Origin: an uncultured Saprospirales bacterium | Lineage (GTDB): Bacteria > Bacteroidota > Bacteroidia > Chitinophagales > Saprospiraceae | Assembly: GCA_937899855.1 (NCBI GenBank) | Contig: CALCCH010000730.1 | Coordinates: forward strand, 1 to 33,402 | Reading direction: 5' to 3' | DNA length: 33,402 nucleotides | In this document: positions 1 to 7,979 of the stretch, piece by piece | Layout: each line of letters starts with the position of its first letter | Numbering within the stretch: the stretch's first letter is position 1 | Position numbers and translations under genes: made by a program | The notes under the pieces: generated by a model | Database searches by the model: none | What the model saw: the letters and a program-made list of their open reading frames with translations, nothing else | What the model was told of the DNA's origin: nothing

Positions 1-366
1 CAGAACCAAAATCTGCTGAAGCTGCGAGCAAAAACATTTTTCAGACACACCCTAGCCTTGCCCAACTTGGTAGTGGGGGCTAGAAAAGGAATGGAGCGAG
101 TCGCTGCCTTCCTTACGGATGGAAGGGGAGCGGTTAAAAAGGTTGGTGGTATTTCGTGGAAGGTCGGATCGCTTTGTGGGAAATAAGCTAGTGTGCTGTC
201 GTTGTGTAGGTACGATCCTTTAATGAAAAAAGAGTACGCTTTATTTCCCCCTTTTCTTTTTTTAACAAAAAAAGGACGCCCGTCTTGGACCCGCGCTTCA
301 CTCGGGCATTGGTTTTTACGAGCAAAGTACTTATATTACGAATAATTAGTACAACAATTAATTTTT
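1..366. other. Leader region without a supported gene
   Basis: A plus-strand frame is open from base 1 to a TAA at 184-186 (61 codons). It could be the tail of a gene entering from the left, but I do not recognise it and its codon use (AGA, CGA, GGA) differs from the neighbours. An A/T-only hairpin lies at 256-274 (CTTTTTTT, loop AAC, AAAAAAAG). The last 50 bases before the MarR gene are AT-rich and should hold its promoter, including a GTACT...AGTAC imperfect inverted repeat. No convincing operator can be assigned. Confidence 0.4.
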
Positions 367-822
367 ATGTCCAAATCGAACCCACAACAGAGCCAGCCGG
401 CCGTCTGGGGCAATACCATTGAACGGACGGCCAAACGGATGAAGCAGGTGTACAAGCGCCTGCTCAAGGAAGCTGGAGTGGGGATTACCGTCGATCAATG
501 GGTGGTGCTCCAATTGCTGCGGGACCGCGACGGTTTGAGCCAGTTGGAGATTGCCGAGCGGACGGACAAGGATGCGCCCACCATTACCCGGATTATTGAT
601 CTGCTGGTGCGCAAGGGGCTGTGCAAACGCCAGCCCGATCCGCGGGATCGTCGTCGCTTTAGCATTCGGCTGACGGCGGCGGGACGGGCCAAGATTCAGG
701 AAGTGAGCCCGGTGGCGCGTGCCTTTCGGCGGCGGGGCTGGGAAGGGGTATCGGAAGTCGATTTGGAGCAGCTGATGCAGACGTTGAACCGCATTTACCA
801 AAACCTTAGTAAAGACACTTAA
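367..822 (+). CDS. MarR-family transcriptional regulator
   Basis: This 151-aa protein has the MarR winged-helix layout. A long N-terminal dimerisation helix (about residues 15-36) is followed by a helix-turn-helix with recognition helix DAPTITRIIDLLVRKG (69-84). The wing carries the family signature DPRDRRRFSI (91-100), and a C-terminal helix returns to the dimer interface. It is the first gene of a run with hmgA (20 bp downstream) and hppD, so it probably controls tyrosine/homogentisate breakdown. MarR proteins often respond to aromatic acids, which would fit, but the ligand here is inferred only from position. The start has no Shine-Dalgarno but an AT-rich leader, usual for Bacteroidota. 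The minus-strand frame of the same length is a shadow. Confidence 0.9.
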   Translation: MSKSNPQQSQPAVWGNTIERTAKRMKQVYKRLLKEAGVGITVDQWVVLQLLRDRDGLSQLEIAERTDKDAPTITRIIDLLVRKGLCKRQPDPRDRRRFSIRLTAAGRAKIQEVSPVARAFRRRGWEGVSEVDLEQLMQTLNRIYQNLSKDT

Positions 823-842
823 AAGCATAAAATCAGACCATC

Positions 843-1997
843 ATGCACTATTATTCCATGGGAAATATCCCGCCCAAGCGCCATACCCAGTTTCGGAAGC
901 CCGATGGTAGCCTCTACCACGAAGAGTTGTTTTCCACCGAAGGCTTTAGTGATCTGTATTCCACGCTTTACCGCTGTAATCCCCCCACCCAAATCGTACA
1001 GGTCGGCGCCCCCCGCTCCGTAGCGGCCGAAACGATCCACGATCAGCAGCTCAAACACCGCAGCCTCAAAGGCTTTCGCATTGCTCCCGAGGACGATTAC
1101 CTCGACAGCCGCAAAGCCGTACTGGTCAACCAGGATTGCCGGATCATCCTCGCCGCCCCCCGGCAAAGCACGACGGATTATTTTTTCAAAAACGCCGACG
1201 CCGATGAGGTCATCTTTATTCACGAAGGTAGTGGGACGCTCAAAAGTACGTACGGTAACCTACCCTTTGCCTACGGCGACTACCTGGTGATCCCCCGGGG
1301 AACGATTTACCAACTGCACTTCGACGGACCGGACAACCGCTTGCTCATCGTCGAATCCACCAGCCCCATCGTGACGCCCAAGCGCTACCGGAACAAGTTT
1401 GGCCAGTTGCTCGAACACTCGCCCTTCTGCGAACGCGACATCCGCAAACCCGCAAGCCTGGATACCCACGATGAGCAGGGTGATTTTTTGCTCTACATCA
1501 AGAAGCAGGACCACCTCTACCCCTACCATTACCTCAGCCACCCCTTCGACGTCGTAGGTTGGGATGGTTACGTTTATCCCTACGCCTTTTCGATCCACAA
1601 TTTTGAGCCGATCACCGGCCGGGTCCACCAGCCCCCACCGGTTCACCTAACCTTCGCCACGCGGGGCGTTGTGATCTGCTCTTTTGTACCGCGGCTGTTC
1701 GACTATCACCCCCTGGCCATCCCCGCCCCCTACAACCACAGCAACATCGATAGTGATGAGGTGCTCTACTACGTGGACGGTGACTTTATGAGTCGTAAAA
1801 ATGTCGAAAAAGGCATGATTACCCTACACCCCGGCGGAATCCCCCACGGGCCTCACCCGGGGACGGTGGAGAAGAGCATTGGGGCCAAGGAGACCCACGA
1901 GCTGGCGGTGATGGTGGATACGTTTAAACCCCTGCTGATGACCACCCACGCAGCGGGTATTGAGGATGGCACCTACTACCAATCCTGGCTACACTAG
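843..1997 (+). CDS. hmgA: Homogentisate 1,2-dioxygenase
   Basis: HmgA opens the ring of homogentisate to maleylacetoacetate, a step of tyrosine/phenylalanine catabolism, using non-haem Fe(II) in the cytoplasm. The 384-aa protein has the bicupin layout. The N-terminal part carries GxGxL...YGDYLVIPRGT (about 130-154), and the C-terminal cupin has YNHSN with H299, the SDE acidic ligand region (303-306) and PHGP with H335. These match the His/Glu/His iron ligands known in the family. It is shorter than the ~440-aa animal and Pseudomonas enzymes but typical of the short bacterial type. It sits 20 bp after the MarR gene and 59 bp before hppD. ATG at 858 is an alternative start. It is likely cotranscribed with both neighbours. 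Confidence 0.95.
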   Translation: MHYYSMGNIPPKRHTQFRKPDGSLYHEELFSTEGFSDLYSTLYRCNPPTQIVQVGAPRSVAAETIHDQQLKHRSLKGFRIAPEDDYLDSRKAVLVNQDCRIILAAPRQSTTDYFFKNADADEVIFIHEGSGTLKSTYGNLPFAYGDYLVIPRGTIYQLHFDGPDNRLLIVESTSPIVTPKRYRNKFGQLLEHSPFCERDIRKPASLDTHDEQGDFLLYIKKQDHLYPYHYLSHPFDVVGWDGYVYPYAFSIHNFEPITGRVHQPPPVHLTFATRGVVICSFVPRLFDYHPLAIPAPYNHSNIDSDEVLYYVDGDFMSRKNVEKGMITLHPGGIPHGPHPGTVEKSIGAKETHELAVMVDTFKPLLMTTHAAGIEDGTYYQSWLH

Positions 1998-2056
1998 GAG
2001 TGCTTACGGGGGTGGGCGAGAACTTTTCATTATTGCAAACCGACAAAAATTCATCA

Positions 2057-3118
2057 ATGGATACTTTAATCAAATCACAACAGCAAAACGCCGTCGATAC
2101 CTTCCCGTTGAAGGGGACGGACCACGTCGAATTTTACGTGGGCAATGCCAAGCAAGCCGCCTTTTATTATCAAAAAGCTTTTGGCTTCAACCTGGTGGCC
2201 TACCGCGGCCCCGAAACGGGGCATCGCGAGACGGTGAGCTACGTTCTGCAGCAGGATAAGATTCGGCTGGTTCTTACGGGAGCATTGGCGCCCGAGCATC
2301 CCGTTGCCGAACACGTTCGCTTGCACGGGGATGGCGTCAAGGTATTGGCCCTTTGGGTCGACGATGTGGAATACGCTTTTCGGACGGCCGTAGCGCGCGG
2401 GGCCGAGGCCTACGAGGCTCCCCGAACTTTGGAAGACGAACACGGAACCGTAAAGCTGGCCTCGATCCGCACTTACGGCGAGACCATCCACACTTTTGTG
2501 GAGCGCAAGGCCTACTCGGGGCCCTTTATGCCGGGTTTCGAAGTGCGGAGCAACTGGGGTACGGTGCCCGATGTGGGGCTCAAGTTCGTGGATCACTGCG
2601 TGGGGAATGTAGAGCTGGGGGGAATGGATCGCTGGGTCAAATTCTATCAGGACGTCATGGGCTTCAAACTGTTGGTCACCTTTGATGACAAAGACATTTC
2701 GACCGAGTATACGGCGCTGATGAGTAAGGTGGTCTCCAACGGAAATGGCTACGTCAAATTTCCGATCAACGAGCCCGCCAAGGGTTTGAAGAAATCCCAG
2801 ATTGAGGAGTACCTCGACTTTTACCGCTCGGCGGGGGTACAGCACCTGGCCATCGCTACGGATGACATCATTCACACCATCCAGCAACTACGCGCCAATG
2901 GGGTTGACTTTCTCCGGGTCCCGGATACCTACTACGAGACGGTATTGGAACGGGTGGGCGCCATCGAGGAGGAATTGGAAGCCTTGAAGCAACTCAACAT
3001 CCTGATCGACCGCGATGAGGAGGGCTACTTATTACAGATTTTTACCAAGCCCCTTCAGGATCGCCCGACGGTCTTCTTTGAGATCATCCAGCGCAAGGGG
3101 GCCCGTTCTTTTGGCTAG
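2057..3118 (+). CDS. hppD: 4-hydroxyphenylpyruvate dioxygenase, cut short by an in-frame TAG
   Basis: HppD converts 4-hydroxyphenylpyruvate to homogentisate, the substrate of the gene in front. Two VOC half-domains are visible, with Fe(II) ligands H180 (KFVDHCVGN), H263 (VQHLAIATDD) and E342 (VFFEIIQRKG). I chose ATG 2057 because the extra residues from 2000 overlap untypical sequence and the family starts close to MDTLIKS. The 353-aa product ends at GARSFG. The reading frame beyond TAG 3116-3118 continues for 20 codons as GNFKALFEAIEREQALRGTL, the normal C-terminal helix of this family, and ends at TAG 3179-3181. That helix closes over the active site in known structures, so the truncated form may be inactive unless the stop is read through or is a sequencing error. 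Confidence 0.93.
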   Translation: MDTLIKSQQQNAVDTFPLKGTDHVEFYVGNAKQAAFYYQKAFGFNLVAYRGPETGHRETVSYVLQQDKIRLVLTGALAPEHPVAEHVRLHGDGVKVLALWVDDVEYAFRTAVARGAEAYEAPRTLEDEHGTVKLASIRTYGETIHTFVERKAYSGPFMPGFEVRSNWGTVPDVGLKFVDHCVGNVELGGMDRWVKFYQDVMGFKLLVTFDDKDISTEYTALMSKVVSNGNGYVKFPINEPAKGLKKSQIEEYLDFYRSAGVQHLAIATDDIIHTIQQLRANGVDFLRVPDTYYETVLERVGAIEEELEALKQLNILIDRDEEGYLLQIFTKPLQDRPTVFFEIIQRKGARSFG

Positions 3119-3181
3119 GGTAACTTCAAAGCGCTCTTTGAAGCCATCGAGCGCGAACAAGCTTTGCGGGGCACCTTGTAG
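3116..3181 (+). pseudogene. hppD: Stranded C-terminal tail of hppD after a nonsense codon
   Basis: Reading on from TAG 3116-3118 in the hppD frame gives GNFKALFEAIEREQALRGTL and then TAG 3179-3181. This matches the usual HppD ending, in which a Lys, Glu or Gln codon sits where TAG now stands, so one base change would explain it. No frameshift has accumulated. This argues for a recent mutation, a base-calling error, or functional readthrough. TAG is an ordinary stop elsewhere in the window (hmgA, gatA), so wholesale recoding is unlikely. Confidence 0.85.
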
Positions 3182-3202
3182 GAGGTGGCCCGAGCGGTAG
3201 AG

Positions 3203-3240
3203 GTGGGCGGATCAATGGTATTGGTCCGCCCACTTGTGGT
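3203..3240 (+). terminator. Intrinsic terminator of the MarR-hmgA-hppD operon
   Basis: GTGGGCGGATCAAT (3203-3216) pairs with ATTGGTCCGCCCAC (3220-3233) over 14 bp with a single G-U, around a GGT loop. A T-rich stretch (TTGTGGTTTTAGATTTT) follows. It lies 21 bp after the second TAG of hppD, so the transcription unit was built for the longer HppD frame. Confidence 0.8.
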
Positions 3241-3452
3241 TTTAGATTTTAACTTCTACGTCGACCTCGGAGGATTTGCGTAGGGACGAGTTTCGTTTTT
3301 TCATGTTCAGAGAAAATGCCTAAAAGCAGTTGATTTGTGAAGGAATAAGGGTTAGCGTTATTCGCTTCGGGGAAATATCAACCTTGAGACGTTCAGCGGC
3401 TAAAAAGTAACGCTGGTGGGCCCAAATCTTTTATGCTGGTAGCCGTAGCGGG

Positions 3453-4949
3453 CTAGGGGGCACTCATTTCGTCGGCGTAGGTTCGCTTATTTTTTAGGGC
3501 CCGTAGCCAGTCGTCGAGAATGAATTCACGAGCAATGTTGAGCGTGCTATCGGTGGCGATGTCGGTCAGTTGGTTTTCATAGTCCGCGATGTGGTCGGGT
3601 TTGGCTTCGGGGCTACTTTTGTTGAATTGGCGGAAAAAAGCCAGCGTTTCGGTAAAGAAGGGACTGGGTTTTTTGCGGTTTTTATTTTTTCGTCGGTGCG
3701 AGCTCAGGAGGTTTTGAATGACGAATTGGTCGGTGGTCTCCTGGTGGCTGATGAGTTCGAGCAGGTGAAAGAAATAGGTATAGCCGGGGTCGAGGTCTTT
3801 GGATAAATTGCTGAGTCGGCGCAGGTAAAAATGCACCTTGTGGTAGTCGCGCAGGACGAGGTGAGTGAGGGTGAAGTAGATAAAAATCAAGGCGGTCAGG
3901 TGCTCGCCCTTTTGTTGGTACTTGTTGATGTGGCGCGTGGTCTCGGGTTCCATCTCCTCCACGATGGGTTGGTACTTGCGCTGGAGAAACAGGTGTTTGG
4001 TTTCCAGGTAGTAGATAAAGATGTAGTTGCGTTTGAGGAAGGGGGCTTGTTGGAGGAGGGCTTTGATGCGCAACAGGCCCGATTCGAGCTCGGCGGAGCG
4101 ATTGAGGCGGCGGCAGCAGACCAGAAAGTTAAAGAGGGCGGCGAAGTAGAAGCCCGCGTTACTTTTGATGAAGTGGGGGTTGGCCTCGAAGAGGCTGACG
4201 TTGTTTTTTTTGTAGTGGAACTCCTGCTCCGCATCCTGATAGGCCAGCTTGTGGATAATCGACAGGGAGGAGTTGCGGTAGTACTGCTCACTCAGGGTCA
4301 GTTGGCGGCCTTCGGGGAGGGCGAGGTCCTTGGAGAGGAGGGTTTCGTATTCGGTGATTTCCTCGGGGCGGAGCGACTGGGTGAGTTCGTTATTGTTTTT
4401 GTCGTTGAGGTAAAAGTTGATGCGTTTGAGGTGGTAGATGCGCTTGAGCGTGTCGATAAAAGACTCCAGTTCCTGAAGGACGGTATAGTCGCTGGGGTTG
4501 AGGTTGACGTCGAAGAAGGAGCTGAGAAAGATTTCAAAATAAGTGATGCTAAAGATGTACTCCAGTTCTTCGTGCTTGAGGCAAAGTTCTTTGATCTTGC
4601 GGAGTCGGTTGAGGGCCATGCTGTGCAGCTGCTTATCCATCAGGATTTCTACCTCTTCGAGTCCCATTCTAATTTTGCTGCGGATGTTTTTTTTGCTGTG
4701 GTAGGAGGTGAGGCTTTTGAGGAGTAACTCCATGAGCTGTACCTTGTAGACCTTTAGGTTTTTGGCCAGTTTGGAATTGGCGAAGTGGCGTTTGACGTTT
4801 TCCTCTTCGTATTCGTCCATGCTGTTGATAAAATCAAAAAGATCGGTTGTCAGGTTCTTCTCAGAGGCGTAGTGTCGTTTGAAATAGCGTTTTTCCGAAG
4901 CCGTCATGGACTGGATCAGCTGGTAAATATTATCGGTTGGAACCTTCAT
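3453..4949 (-). CDS. Conserved helical protein of unknown function
   Basis: I do not recognise a named family for this 498-aa protein. It looks soluble: no signal peptide or membrane segment, and mainly amphipathic helices rich in Leu, Lys, Glu, Tyr and Phe. The N-terminus reads MKVPTDNIYQLIQSMTASEK, followed by a basic-aromatic stretch (KRYFKRHYASEK) that could contact nucleic acid or a partner. The rest (about 70-450) has the spacing of TPR-like or other helical-hairpin repeats, with a basic HRRKNKNRKK patch near 420. Such proteins recur in Saprospiria-type genomes as hypothetical proteins (from memory, not searched). It is a single-gene unit convergent with hppD, and upstream lies 1 kb without genes. 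Confidence 0.75.
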   Translation of the reverse strand: MKVPTDNIYQLIQSMTASEKRYFKRHYASEKNLTTDLFDFINSMDEYEEENVKRHFANSKLAKNLKVYKVQLMELLLKSLTSYHSKKNIRSKIRMGLEEVEILMDKQLHSMALNRLRKIKELCLKHEELEYIFSITYFEIFLSSFFDVNLNPSDYTVLQELESFIDTLKRIYHLKRINFYLNDKNNNELTQSLRPEEITEYETLLSKDLALPEGRQLTLSEQYYRNSSLSIIHKLAYQDAEQEFHYKKNNVSLFEANPHFIKSNAGFYFAALFNFLVCCRRLNRSAELESGLLRIKALLQQAPFLKRNYIFIYYLETKHLFLQRKYQPIVEEMEPETTRHINKYQQKGEHLTALIFIYFTLTHLVLRDYHKVHFYLRRLSNLSKDLDPGYTYFFHLLELISHQETTDQFVIQNLLSSHRRKNKNRKKPSPFFTETLAFFRQFNKSSPEAKPDHIADYENQLTDIATDSTLNIAREFILDDWLRALKNKRTYADEMSAP

Positions 4950-5155
4950 AGTTTTCTTGGTTTGTGCCCGACCGGTAGCCCTCCACGGGAGCCGGTTTTT
5001 CGTACATGGGAAGTCTAGTTTCCTCTTTAGGACGACACCACCACTCGGATGGAGTCCTAAGGGAACGTTAAAAAATAGACTGCGTTGTTAAATTTTCTAG
5101 CGGGCGAAGAGACTTTTGGGATCAGCCTTACCGAAAAATCAATGGAAGGTGAGTC

Positions 5156-5176
5156 ATTGATAGTGGTAATATCAAT
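5156..5176. repeat. Inverted repeat ATTGATA-N7-TATCAAT
   Basis: Two perfect 7-bp arms are separated by GTGGTAA. The element is AT-rich and symmetrical, as in an operator, and lies about 210 bp upstream of the minus-strand start at 4949 in gene-free DNA. Function unknown; chance cannot be excluded. Confidence 0.4.
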
Positions 5177-5798
5177 TACATTGCTTTAACCTAGCTTTCT
5201 GTTTGTTGATTACGGCTCGTTTAGCCTAGTTAAATTGAGCGCGTCACTGGGACTCCCAAACGATTCGCCACTCGACCGAACAATGGCGCGGCATCACGGT
5301 CGGGCAGCTTTGCTTTAGTAAAATGTCTGGGTATAACAATGCTGTTTACGAGACAGCGAAAGGATATATACAGTGCCTTGATTGACCCCCTCCAGCATTT
5401 GCGGTGAAGATAAAAAAAAATTCTTTACCGACCGCCTTCTTTTTGACGCTACTTACGACGAGCTCTTTTGTGAGGTAAAATTGTCTAAAATCAGCCTCCC
5501 CGGCTGCGCTATTCTTTTGATGCCCAGTAAGTTTAAGGGATTAACTTTAGGCGAAAAATGAAGGGGGAGATACGTACATCGCAGCCCATTAGATATTACC
5601 TTTAAAGGCATTCGAATCGGTTTAAGGCAAAATTTTAATGGGTCGAATTGTACATTGGAACTAAAATGTAGTGCGATTCTCCAAACCCCCCACAACCGGT
5701 TCCACAAGCGTTGAAACTTCTATTTATCAAAAATGATTGAACCCTTCCAGTTGCGGAAGGGAAAGATTTTCTGTTTTGTTGTTATTTTCTATAGGGCA

Positions 5799-5851
5799 GT
5801 CCACTCAGAAATACTACACAAGTGTGGTAAGTCTAGAGTGGACATTTTTTT
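5799..5851 (+). terminator. Orphan plus-strand intrinsic terminator
   Basis: GTCCACTC (5799-5806) pairs with GAGTGGAC (5836-5843). Inside it, TACTACAC pairs with GTGTGGTA (one G-T) at 5812-5829. Seven T residues follow at 5845-5851. This is the layout of a rho-independent terminator for plus-strand transcription, yet no plus-strand gene lies in the preceding 850 bp beyond the minus-strand 3453-4949 gene. It may end an unannotated RNA or protect against antisense transcription. Confidence 0.6.
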
Positions 5852-5876
5852 GAACCCCCACCGTTTCTTACCCCAC

Positions 5877-5917
5877 AAAAAATCCCGAATTCCAGCACCG
5901 TGGCCAAAATTCGGGAT
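5877..5917 (-). terminator. Intrinsic terminator of the ferritin gene
   Basis: On the minus strand, ATCCCGAATT and AATTCGGGAT form a perfect 10-bp stem (5882-5891 with 5908-5917) around a 16-nt loop. A run of six T follows (A-run 5877-5882 on the plus strand). It lies 43 bp past the ferritin stop codon and in the right orientation. Confidence 0.85.
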
Positions 5918-5960
5918 GGGCAGGGGAGCCAAGGGGCAGAATGCTCCCCACCTCGGCCCA

Positions 5961-6485
5961 CTACTCGGCTTCAGCTGCCTCGGCAGCTTCTTCCACCTCG
6001 TTGATGCGCTCCAGTTCCTTGTCGATGTAGTACAAACTCTGCGGTCCTTCCCCGATCAACTTGACCCGGTCGAGAATGCTCCGCATCAGGGCCTCTTCCT
6101 CCCGCTGCTCATCGATGTACCACTGCAAAAAGTGAAGCGTGGTAAAGTCGCTCTCCCCATTGGCCAAGGCCACCAGCTTGTGAATCGAGTTCGTCACCTT
6201 CTGCTCGTGCTCGTACACCTGCTGCAACATGGCCCGCACCGATTCAAACTTCAAGGGCGGCTGGTTGACGGACGGCGTAATGGGATGTCCGTCCACCTCG
6301 CTGATGTAGTGGAAAATCCGCATCATGTGCGACAATTCCTCCTGGGACTGGCGGTGCATAAATCGGCTGGCACCGTCCAGCCCCTCCGTATCACACCAGG
6401 AAGCCATCGAAAGGTAGAGAAAGGAGGCGTATCCTTCAAGCGCAATCTGATTGTTCAGCGCTTCTTCCATTTTCGTTGAAAGCAT
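5961..6485 (-). CDS. ftnA: Bacterial non-haem ferritin
   Basis: Ferritin oxidises Fe(II) and stores ferric mineral in a 24-subunit cytoplasmic shell. From ATG 6485 (MLSTKMEEALNNQIALE) the protein has 174 aa. It keeps every residue of the FtnA ferroxidase and third iron site at the same numbers as in the E. coli protein: E17, Y24, E50, H53, E94, Q127 and E130. The frame extends upstream to 6608, but that part is AT-rich leader and does not resemble ferritin. The C-terminus ends in an acidic Glu/Ala tail. It has its own terminator and stands alone, downstream of the HD/PycTM gene on the same strand. Iron storage may matter for the haem and iron oxygenases nearby, but no link is shown. Confidence 0.95.
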   Translation of the reverse strand: MLSTKMEEALNNQIALEGYASFLYLSMASWCDTEGLDGASRFMHRQSQEELSHMMRIFHYISEVDGHPITPSVNQPPLKFESVRAMLQQVYEHEQKVTNSIHKLVALANGESDFTTLHFLQWYIDEQREEEALMRSILDRVKLIGEGPQSLYYIDKELERINEVEEAAEAAEAE

Positions 6486-6668
6486 TTTGTTACTTTTAAG
6501 TTGAGTTGAGTAATTTTGTTTAAAGCGTAATAAAAATAAACTGTAAAGTGGGCCAAAAGGTTTAGGGAAAACAACAAAATTTTGATACCGGAGGGGAGCT
6601 CCCACCACGGGGAAGAAAGGTCGGTTTCCAACGCCACTCCAAATGATCGGGGAGGCATCCGGCGGAGT

Positions 6669-7904
6669 CTACTTCAAAAAATAGACCAAGGCGAAGGCGG
6701 CCACCGAGGCGATGAGGCCGTACATGAAAATGCCGTAGCAAATGCGCAAATAGCGGTATTTCTTGGCCAGTACAATGCCCAAAAAGTACAAATCACGGGT
6801 CATCGAACTGTAGAGGAAATCACTGTCCTTGATCATCTCCATCATCCCCCAGTGAAAATCGTCGAGCGACATGTTGTAGAAATTGCCAAAAAAGAGGAGG
6901 TTCGAACGCTTTTGCTCAATGTCTTCCCGGGTAAATTTCCCCTCCGTAATCTTGGGACGGGTCGAGAGGGTCGCGAAGATCATGGCCATCAGGCAGACGG
7001 CCAAAAGCAGGATGGTGGGCGCGATCAAGTGGGGAGTACTGCCAAAGCGCGGAACCAAAGAGGACAGGGTGATCGAAATGACGATGGCGTTGATACTGAG
7101 CATGATGTTGGCCTTGTTGTCGGCAATCGAACTCAGATTGACGTGGGTGCGGTAGGTCGTGCGGTACACCGCTCCTACCCCTCGTCCGAGGTTGAGCTGG
7201 TTGAGCTCCCCCTTGCGCAGCGACTTGTTCTTCTTTTTCTTTTTCTTGCCCTTTTCCAATACTTCGATCGGGGGCAGGGCCGACAGCGGGCTATCGGGGT
7301 TGAGCCGCGCCTTTTGCTTCATCAACTGTTGGATGTGCTTTTGCTTGCGCTTGCTGTAAAGCGCCTTGGCCGCGGCGGTGTAAAAGTGGTGCTGGTGGAG
7401 AAACTTGAGCTCAAAATCTACCCATTCGGCATCCGACATCACGATGTTTCGGACCGTCACCAATTCCTGACGAACCCGACTACAGCGCTCCCAATACGAT
7501 TTTTTGCCCAGGTGATTCAGGTCCGCATCGCACAGAATTTCTTCCAGTAAGGACTGTGGTTGGGTAGGCATCTTGGTGGCTAGGATACACGCCTCAATCC
7601 GTTGGATGCGCTCCTCCGGGAATTCCCGTTCACTCAGAAAACTCCGCGCCTGAGCCGCACTACGGGCCTCGTGCCCCTCCGGCCCCTCGTCGTAGCCAAT
7701 GTCGTGAAACCAAGCCGCGATCTCCAGACTTTCGCGCTCTTCCTCACTCAGCGGGTAGTAGCCCGCAATCTCCCGCGACGAATTAACCACATTGAGGGTG
7801 TGTTGCAGGTCGTGGTACACGTAGCGCTCCGGCACCCGCTCCGGGATGTACTGACGCGCGTGCGTCTCAACAGTTGTAAGAATGAGCGATTTTTCTACCT
7901 CCAT
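6669..7904 (-). CDS. HD phosphohydrolase fused to a Pycsar-effector-type (PycTM/DUF5706) membrane domain
   Basis: This 411-aa protein joins two domains. Residues 25-200 form an HD-type metal phosphohydrolase with YHDLQH (31-35), WFHDIG (H67, D68) and DADLNH (126-131). After a very basic linker (KGKKKKKKNKS, 218-228), residues 245-411 match the PycTM layout: a helix with SSIADNKANIMLSINAIVIS (258-277), a second membrane helix at about 292-312, and a last one at about 388-410. PycTM is the membrane domain of Pycsar anti-phage effectors, but HD-PycTM fusions are also common in Bacteroidota outside such loci. No nucleotide cyclase lies nearby, so a defence role is unproven. I chose ATG 7904 because AAAGGAG precedes it by 5 bases, an unusually good Shine-Dalgarno for this genome. 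The gene may be the last of the upstream operon (75-bp gap). Confidence 0.85.
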   Translation of the reverse strand: MEVEKSLILTTVETHARQYIPERVPERYVYHDLQHTLNVVNSSREIAGYYPLSEEERESLEIAAWFHDIGYDEGPEGHEARSAAQARSFLSEREFPEERIQRIEACILATKMPTQPQSLLEEILCDADLNHLGKKSYWERCSRVRQELVTVRNIVMSDAEWVDFELKFLHQHHFYTAAAKALYSKRKQKHIQQLMKQKARLNPDSPLSALPPIEVLEKGKKKKKKNKSLRKGELNQLNLGRGVGAVYRTTYRTHVNLSSIADNKANIMLSINAIVISITLSSLVPRFGSTPHLIAPTILLLAVCLMAMIFATLSTRPKITEGKFTREDIEQKRSNLLFFGNFYNMSLDDFHWGMMEMIKDSDFLYSSMTRDLYFLGIVLAKKYRYLRICYGIFMYGLIASVAAFALVYFLK

Positions 7905-7979
7905 GGACTCCTTTAACGAATGAGCGCTTAAAATATTAAATTTATCGCTAAATCTCACTATCCGCTTTTCACTCTATCT

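Larger units (their letters stand above)
4950..5960. other. 1-kb region without protein genes
   Basis: No frame here looks coding: the longest, on the minus strand at 5453-5707, has no recognisable features. The stretch is more AT-rich than its surroundings and holds a 7-bp inverted repeat, ATTGATA / TATCAAT, at 5156-5176 with a 7-nt spacer. It also holds a plus-strand terminator-like hairpin at 5799-5851 and the ferritin terminator at 5877-5917. The plus-strand terminator with no gene before it leaves room for a small RNA. Confidence 0.6.

Noticed and set aside
1-186. Open frame at the left edge as the tail of a real gene
   Set aside because: Sixty-one codons without recognisable sequence and with codon choice unlike the neighbours. 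Kept only as a note in the leader region.
5453-5707. 84-codon minus-strand frame in the gene-free kilobase
   Set aside because: No recognisable family, no start signal, and composition like the non-coding surroundings.
5733-6479. 248-codon plus-strand frame over ferritin
   Set aside because: It lies opposite a ferritin with all metal ligands conserved and runs through two terminators.
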